From: Farysia itapuensis
Taxonomy: Eukaryota > Basidiomycota > Ustilaginomycetes > Ustilaginales > Ustilaginaceae
NCBI GenBank assembly: GCA_023212645.1
Contig: JALBYC010000015.1
Coordinates: forward strand, 124,001-188,000
Direction of reading: 5' to 3'
DNA length: 64,000 nt
In this document: in pieces, positions 58,785 through 64,000 of the stretch
Position numbering within the stretch: position 1 is the stretch's first letter
Layout of the letters: the number at the start of each line of letters is the position of its first letter
Position numbers and translations under genes: made by a program
Notes under the pieces: generated by a model
The model's input: the letters and a program-made list of their open reading frames with translations, nothing else
Databases searched by the model: none
What the model was told of the DNA's origin: nothing

Positions 58785-60722
58785 TCATGTAGCGGGCTTC
58801 TTCTTCCGTTTGACGCTCAGCACGTTGCCGGTAGGAGCGGCTGGACCGTCGCCGCCGCTCGCTCCGTTCGTAGTCTGACTCGCAGCTGTTTCTTTGTCTT
58901 TTTTCGCCTGGTCCAGCATTGCCGGAGTCGGACCGGTGAGCACGAGGTCGGTCCACAGCTGTCCTCTGCCGACGAACTCTTCGTCGGGTGATGACTCGGT
59001 GGTGGTGGTGGTCTGCTTTGCTTCTGTAGTGTTGTGTTGGGTGATGCCGCCTTTGCGTTTAACTTCGCGGTCGACACCGTTGAACCAGCTGCGCGTCAGT
59101 TCAATGGCGTTCTTCTCCTTGTTCCATTCGCAGACATCGCGCATGAGTCGGTGAAACACCAGGTCGGAAAGTACCTTGTGCGGGATGGAGAACGGCTGAC
59201 GCTCGACCGTCGCTGCTGCATCGGCGTCGGCAACCTCGCTGGAGCTGGTGCGCGGACGGCGGGTAAACAGACAGACAATCACACCAACCGCGTTACCGGA
59301 ACAGCATTCCTGTCGAAACCCCATGCGTTCCCAGAACTCGTCCACAGGCAAGTCGTCCAACGAGGCGCGTTCCCGCATACTCGCTCGAACAGCCACAAGC
59401 GGAGGCCCTCCCTTGGTTGTCGTCGTCGTCGCTGCTGCTGCACCTGGCTTGTCGCTCGGTACCTGATCAGATTCCGTCTTGGCTCGCTTTGCATCCCCCT
59501 TGCCGTCGTTTGCTTCGTGCGCTTTTCCGGTATGCGCTGTATCGTCGTTACCGGTGTTGGTCGAAGGTTTGCGTTTCCAACCGGCGTGTTCGTGCGCGTC
59601 TCGCGCCGTTTCGTCGAGGAACCGCGTCTTTGGGTCGTCTGAAAAGTGGGGCATGAGCGTTGGAACGGTGCGTACGGCGGCCGGGTCGTACTCTGGCGAT
59701 GCTGGATCTTGCTGTTCTGCTCTGGACGACGACGACGACGACTGCTGAATAAATGCCGACCTTTGCCAGTGGAGTGGTAAAGGTGGTAGATTGTCTGGGC
59801 TGCAGTTGGCTCCTGTTGGGCTGTAGGGATGACCGTAGACCCAGTTGGAGGAGAGAAGCAGTCGTTGTCGCGGAGAGGCTTTGACGGTCTGCTGTTGCTG
59901 CTGCTGCACCAGGGGTACGAGAGGATGAGACTCGTTCTTGCTGTAGCCGGGGATGAGATAGAATGCACGCGTGTTGATCTCGTGCTCCTCCAAGCTGTGG
60001 CTTTGGACAATGACATGACTCATGACGTCTCTCCACCACTTGATCAGTCCGCCGTCGCTGAGGACCTTTTTGTTCTTGTTCTCGGGACTCGAGGGAAAGA
60101 GGTAGGCTTGCTGACTTCGCGCGAGAATGTGCACGGCCACGTGGTTAACCACGACTCTGTTCTTACCACTCGTCTCCGGTGCAGCGTCCCAATGTCGGAA
60201 AGTGGTAAAGTGTTGCGTGGCAGCCGAGGCGATGGTAGCTGTCAATGTATTGCCAAACGCCTTTGCCTTTGCGTCACTGCCAAACACACTGCGGGACAGC
60301 GTGTCGCGTAAGTTTGACGGGATGGAAGCCGGTCCGTACCCGCTCGAGTCTAGCTTGGAGATGTACAGAACCGCGGAGCCATACGCGGGCAAGGTGTACA
60401 GGTACAGCTCGAGCGCCAGGATCAGGATGGGAGACTTGGTGCTTGTCGTCGTCGTGTCCGTCTCAGGGTCGTCGTCGGAAGTGGGTGTCCAGCTTGCGGT
60501 GAGAAAGATCTGCTCGAGATAGGCCGAGATGGGCGTGCGTTGTCGGCTCTTGTCCACATCGAGCGGGTGAATGTGCGCCAAAGGGTAGAGTGTCTTTACC
60601 TGTCGTGGGATACTAAACAGCGTATGCAGTCGTAAGCATCCGCTCTCCGCCACACACGGAGCTTCGACGCCCTGCAAGGCCGATTCCAGCGTCGACAGCA
60701 GCGACCCTTGCCTCGACGACAT
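58785..60722 (-). CDS. RTT109: Histone H3-K56 acetyltransferase Rtt109
   Basis: The frame opens at a GTG; the ATG at 60720-60722 (MSSRQGSLLSTLESAL) gives 645 residues. Rtt109 elements are QVKTLYPLAHIHPLDVD, an acidic Thr-rich insert, VAVHILARSQQAYLFPSS, KKVLSDGGLIKWWRDVMSHV, RAFYLIPGYS and HFSDDPKTRFLDETA, where the Lys corresponds to the family's autoacetylated residue. The fold is a p300/CBP-like acetyltransferase that, with Asf1 or Vps75, acetylates newly made histone H3 on Lys56 and N-terminal lysines during replication. Insertions rich in Gln, Ser and Thr lengthen it compared with yeast Rtt109 (436). The C-terminus ends in a basic run (SVKRKKKPAT) suited to nuclear import or histone contact. 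Confidence 0.92.
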   Translation of the reverse strand: MSSRQGSLLSTLESALQGVEAPCVAESGCLRLHTLFSIPRQVKTLYPLAHIHPLDVDKSRQRTPISAYLEQIFLTASWTPTSDDDPETDTTTTSTKSPILILALELYLYTLPAYGSAVLYISKLDSSGYGPASIPSNLRDTLSRSVFGSDAKAKAFGNTLTATIASAATQHFTTFRHWDAAPETSGKNRVVVNHVAVHILARSQQAYLFPSSPENKNKKVLSDGGLIKWWRDVMSHVIVQSHSLEEHEINTRAFYLIPGYSKNESHPLVPLVQQQQQQTVKASPRQRLLLSSNWVYGHPYSPTGANCSPDNLPPLPLHWQRSAFIQQSSSSSSRAEQQDPASPEYDPAAVRTVPTLMPHFSDDPKTRFLDETARDAHEHAGWKRKPSTNTGNDDTAHTGKAHEANDGKGDAKRAKTESDQVPSDKPGAAAATTTTTKGGPPLVAVRASMRERASLDDLPVDEFWERMGFRQECCSGNAVGVIVCLFTRRPRTSSSEVADADAAATVERQPFSIPHKVLSDLVFHRLMRDVCEWNKEKNAIELTRSWFNGVDREVKRKGGITQHNTTEAKQTTTTTESSPDEEFVGRGQLWTDLVLTGPTPAMLDQAKKDKETAASQTTNGASGGDGPAAPTGNVLSVKRKKKPAT

Positions 60723-61231
60723 CTGACACACGTCGAGAAGCTAGGCCGCACAAGCAAGCAGAGGAGTACTCGGCAACGTCGAACAAACACCGTTTCATTG
60801 TTAGAGTGGACATGCTCGCGCTCAAGCTAAGGTTTTGGCTGACACATGCGGGACAGGATGCCAAAGCATGTTTGTGTTTGGAGGGACAAGGTCGGATTCA
60901 TGGCAGTCCGAAGCAGGACAGAGTGTTGTGAAGGTTACGCTGTGGGGTAGCACGATCCACTGTACGTAGGCAAAAACGTGCTAAGGTGCGGTCCACGTTT
61001 TACTCCGCCTTGCGCTCCCTCAATCGCTCACACGCTGCTCGCCAAGAAATTTGAGAAGTGGAAAACTTGCCACCAAAATCTCGATTTTATGGATTTGGTC
61101 CAAAAGAGAGATATGATGGATGACGACGACTACCACCATCTCCTCCTCTAGCCCTAGCCCCATCCGCCCAATGTGGATCGCTACAGACTCGCCTCCTCCT
61201 CCAAGATTGTGATTGAGCATCATCGTCCGCC
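60723..61231. other. Divergent promoter region between RTT109 and the antiporter gene
   Basis: About 510 bp. The plus-strand part just before the antiporter ATG is rich in CTCCTC and CCATCTCC repeats (about 61130-61200), a pyrimidine-rich fungal leader. No further gene was recognised. Confidence 0.45.
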
Positions 61232-64000
61232 ATGGCGTATGCCTTTCATCCTTTCGAGGTGACTGCCGTGCACATCATCTACGTCGGCCTGGGTCTCTTT
61301 ATCTGCATCTTCTCCTACCTCTCCCTCTTCATCAAGGAGCGTCTCTACCTGGGTGAGGCACCCATTGCCGCTGCGTTTGGTGTCATTGTGGGTCCTGTTG
61401 CTATCGGCCTCTTCAATCCGTCAGGGTGGGGGAACGAAGATGGCGTCACGCCAGGTGGTCATACCACGGACGAAATCACTCTCGAAGTCATGAGAGTCAC
61501 CATTGCCCTTTCGGTCTTTGCCATCGGTGTCGAGTTGCCCAAAAAGTATCTGCTGCGTCACTGGAAGTCGATTGCCATTCTGCTCGGCCCCGTCATGGCA
61601 TGGGGCTGGCTCATCTCGGCCGCCTTTATCTACGCACTCATTCCGGGCCTCGACTTTCTCAACTCCCTCGTCGTCGCAGCGTGCGTCTCGCCTACCGATC
61701 CCATCTTGGCACAGGCCGTCGTCGGCGGTCCCTGGGCCGAGAAACATGTCCCAGCACACGTTCGTCACATGCTCATGTGCGAATCCGGTTGCAACGACGG
61801 TGCTGCTTTCCCCTTTCTCTACCTCGCACTCTATCTCACCCAGAACAGGGACAACAAGGGCCACGCCATTGCTCAGTGGTTCTACGAAACCTGGGCCTAC
61901 GAAATCATTCTTGGCACTATCCTGGGCGCGCTGATCGGATACCTGGCTCGCAAGTTTATGCGCTTCTCGGAACGACACAAGCTCATCGATCGAGAGTCGT
62001 TTGTCGCACAGTACATTTCACTCGCCATTGCCAGTATGGGTGTCAATGTGCTGTTGGGGTCCGATGACTTGCTCGCCGCCTTTGCATGTGGTACCGCTTT
62101 CGCCTGGGATGGATGGTTCACCAAACAGACTGAAGACTCCAACTTTTCCAACATTGTCGATCTGCTCTTCAACATTGCCACCTTTATCTACATTGGCGCT
62201 CTGGTGCCGTGGCACTCGTTTGCCGACGCCTCTATCGGCCTGTCGGTCTGGCGTCTCATTGTCCTCGCCATCTGTGTGCTCTTGACAAAGCGTCTTCCCA
62301 TCATTCTGGCGCTATGGAAGTTTATCCCGGACGTCAAGACGTTCAGAGAGGCCGTGTTTTCAGGTCACTTTGGACCCATGGGTGTAGGCGCCATCTTTAT
62401 CGCCACGCTCGGTCGCACTCTGATGCCCGAAGAAGTAGCCGAGCCGCCCGAGACGTCCAACGATGTTCTCGCCCTCACCATCCAGCCGATTGTGTACTTT
62501 TTCGTCGTCTGCTCTATCCTGGTGCACGGCTTTACCGTTCCCTTTTTCGCTTTCGGCAAGAACGCGCGGAAGCGAGCGCACACGTTGACGCGCACCTGGA
62601 GTCGAAACCCGTCGATGAGAGACGACGAGCCGTCGTGGATGAACCGTGTGCGTCGCGTCAAGACTGGCGACGACATTGTCATCAACCACGACGACATTGC
62701 CGCCGACAAAATGTCAGCACAGCAGCTCGCCATGATTGGCCGTGGCGCTATTGGCGGATACCGCGAAGACGAGCTACGTCGTGACAGCAGTAACGAGGAG
62801 GATTCAGGTACTCCCGGCAACTCGACAGACAGTCCTGATCGTACACATTCCTTTGTAGGTCTGTTGAACCGCAAGACTGAGCTCGATCTCGAAAAGGCAC
62901 AGGGCGAGAATAGCGAGTACAATGAGAAAACCAGCATCGAACCGGCCGCCGACCACGAGGCGGACGAAGAAGAAGAGAGCACCCACACCTACACACGAGA
63001 AGAAGAATGCGACGGCATCGAAGACTACGAAGGCGACGAAGAGCACTTTGACCCCGCTTCCGACTACCTCGGTGACAACTGCATCGAGATGAAACGATAC
63101 AAACAGAAGCTCGAAGCGCAGAAGCGAGCCAGGTCCACGCATTCCTCTGCTCCCACACCGGACGATGAGAAACGCATGCACCACGAAGAGGAGGAGGACA
63201 TTGGCGAAGCACCCATGGACCGCGACATCATCTGCGGCAACATCCAGCCGGAAGAGGAAGACGAGGCCTGTCGCGACGATCATCAAGGTCAAGCCCACCA
63301 CTCTCGCGACAAGCAAGGTACTGACGATAACGACGATGCGAGCGACAAAGAGGGTCAGTGGCCCAAACACCGGGATTGGGTCGAAGGCAACGATCTCGTG
63401 CTGGAATACCAGCGTACCCACTCGGACGATCCTGTTGTTGAAGTCATCCATCTCTCGGACGAAGAGCGCGATGCGATGGAAAGCTCCTCCACACCAGCCC
63501 ATGACTGGGTCAAACAGCACCACGAAGAGCTCGGATGCTACCTCGGCCATGACGAGCACAATTCGTGGGACGCCGCACAGACCGCGCGTCACCTGGTGGA
63601 GAACAAGGTGTCCAGCTGGTGGCCCAAGAAGCACAAGAAGCACTACATTCCCGCCCAAGCCCCATCCGAAGAGACGCGAGAGGAGCGCGAAGCTCGACTG
63701 TCCATGATGTACGGTGCCATGTCCTGGGCGTCTGACCGACGTGGTCCCGAGCAGGAACCCCGCATGCGCCAAAGCCGCAACCCAGAGGAGCCGAGCTACG
63801 ATGCCAATGACGACATGGAAAGCTCTCCTGCCGTGGTACAAGCGCGACAGGGTGGAATGGGTGGTGCGGCCATTGGGCAAGAGGATTCTTCGGTGCCTGA
63901 GGGTAGTACGAGTGCACAGGACCGGCCAAAGAGACCAACAAGTCGTCGATCTTCCTCGTCCAGCCGATCGCCAACGCCGACGTCTTCGAACCGTGTCGCC
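61232..64000 (+). CDS. NHA1: Plasma-membrane Na+(K+)/H+ antiporter Nha1/Sod2 type, 3' end beyond window
   Basis: From ATG 61232 the frame is open to the window end (923 codons, no stop). Residues ~10-445 form about 12 membrane helices of the CPA1 antiporter family. The unwound-helix motif VAACVSPTDPILAQAVVGG and the ion-binding ND motif in CESGCNDGAAFPFLYLALY (Asn-Asp) are present, as are VLLGSDDLLAAFACGTAFAWDG and GHFGPMGVGAIFIATLGR. The fungal Nha1/Sod2 group exports sodium and potassium in exchange for protons, setting salt tolerance and pH. The long hydrophilic tail from ~450 carries acidic blocks (DDHQGQAHHSRDKQG, EDYEGDEEHFDPASDY), typical of the regulatory C-terminus of Nha1. A conserved fungal C1-like segment (RAHTLTRTWSRNPSMRDD) directly follows the last helix. 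Confidence 0.93.
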   Translation, partial: MAYAFHPFEVTAVHIIYVGLGLFICIFSYLSLFIKERLYLGEAPIAAAFGVIVGPVAIGLFNPSGWGNEDGVTPGGHTTDEITLEVMRVTIALSVFAIGVELPKKYLLRHWKSIAILLGPVMAWGWLISAAFIYALIPGLDFLNSLVVAACVSPTDPILAQAVVGGPWAEKHVPAHVRHMLMCESGCNDGAAFPFLYLALYLTQNRDNKGHAIAQWFYETWAYEIILGTILGALIGYLARKFMRFSERHKLIDRESFVAQYISLAIASMGVNVLLGSDDLLAAFACGTAFAWDGWFTKQTEDSNFSNIVDLLFNIATFIYIGALVPWHSFADASIGLSVWRLIVLAICVLLTKRLPIILALWKFIPDVKTFREAVFSGHFGPMGVGAIFIATLGRTLMPEEVAEPPETSNDVLALTIQPIVYFFVVCSILVHGFTVPFFAFGKNARKRAHTLTRTWSRNPSMRDDEPSWMNRVRRVKTGDDIVINHDDIAADKMSAQQLAMIGRGAIGGYREDELRRDSSNEEDSGTPGNSTDSPDRTHSFVGLLNRKTELDLEKAQGENSEYNEKTSIEPAADHEADEEEESTHTYTREEECDGIEDYEGDEEHFDPASDYLGDNCIEMKRYKQKLEAQKRARSTHSSAPTPDDEKRMHHEEEEDIGEAPMDRDIICGNIQPEEEDEACRDDHQGQAHHSRDKQGTDDNDDASDKEGQWPKHRDWVEGNDLVLEYQRTHSDDPVVEVIHLSDEERDAMESSSTPAHDWVKQHHEELGCYLGHDEHNSWDAAQTARHLVENKVSSWWPKKHKKHYIPAQAPSEETREEREARLSMMYGAMSWASDRRGPEQEPRMRQSRNPEEPSYDANDDMESSPAVVQARQGGMGGAAIGQEDSSVPEGSTSAQDRPKRPTSRRSSSSSRSPTPTSSNRVA

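Noticed and set aside
62804..63880. A 358-codon open frame opposite the antiporter tail
   Set aside because: It mirrors the Asp/Glu/His-rich tail in antisense, giving Val/Phe/Leu-rich text that looks membrane-like but has no family features.

Overview
The window is a gene-dense stretch of a fungal nuclear genome, most likely a smut fungus or related yeast (Ustilaginomycetes). Evidence: long, mostly single-exon genes on both strands; short introns with GTAAGT-type donors and YAG acceptors; spacers often of only 40-300 bp; pyrimidine-rich leaders; and a basidiomycete-style protein set with long Ser/Pro/Gln-rich regions. I cannot name the species. I saw no transposon, tRNA, rRNA, CRISPR array or plasmid feature. 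Starts were placed at ATG codons; several longer frames open only from GTG or TTG and were trimmed to the first plausible ATG.

Layout. 1-10 kb (all minus): a mitochondrial ABC half-transporter (cut by the left edge), a single-TOG CLASP-like protein and a 1775-residue conserved protein of unknown function. 10-16.5 kb: a secreted double-psi beta-barrel (expansin-like) protein, the ribosome-assembly factor Mak21/Noc1 and a pyroglutamyl peptidase. 17-21 kb: a divergent forkhead factor with a Gln-rich tail and an Ala/Glu-rich acidic protein. 21.6-31.7 kb: CDP-diacylglycerol synthase, a Kic1/Nak1-type kinase, a single-pass membrane protein and a membrane-anchored ubiquitin protease. 31.7-41.8 kb: a Djp1-type J protein with an N-terminal Cys-pair extension, Las1, a candidate N-myristoylated inactive papain-like protein, Faf1, Pet127 and ribosomal protein eL6. 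42.6-52.7 kb: thiazole synthase Thi4, a Tda3-like FAD oxidoreductase, exportin-T and an HSF-domain factor with its DNA-binding domain near the C-terminus. 52.8-64 kb: Prp6, derlin, Mpo1, N-terminal Gln amidase, histone acetyltransferase Rtt109 and an Nha1-type cation/proton antiporter (cut by the right edge).

How the genes relate. This is an ordinary housekeeping neighbourhood, not an operon or a biosynthetic cluster. Several genes serve ribosome production (Mak21, Las1, Faf1, eL6), RNA processing or export (Prp6, Los1, Pet127) and protein quality control (J protein, ubiquitin protease, derlin, N-terminal Gln amidase), but they are scattered. Close head-to-head pairs with about 150-170 bp between start codons (Djp1/Las1, Faf1/Pet127, derlin/Mpo1) probably share bidirectional promoters. 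I found no convincing new multi-gene system. The most unusual items are single proteins: the papain-like protein with Phe at the expected Cys position, the J protein with a Cys-pair extension, the duplicated Arg-x-Ser modules in the Ala/Glu-rich protein, and the secreted barrel protein with a repeat-built Ser/Asp/Gly linker.
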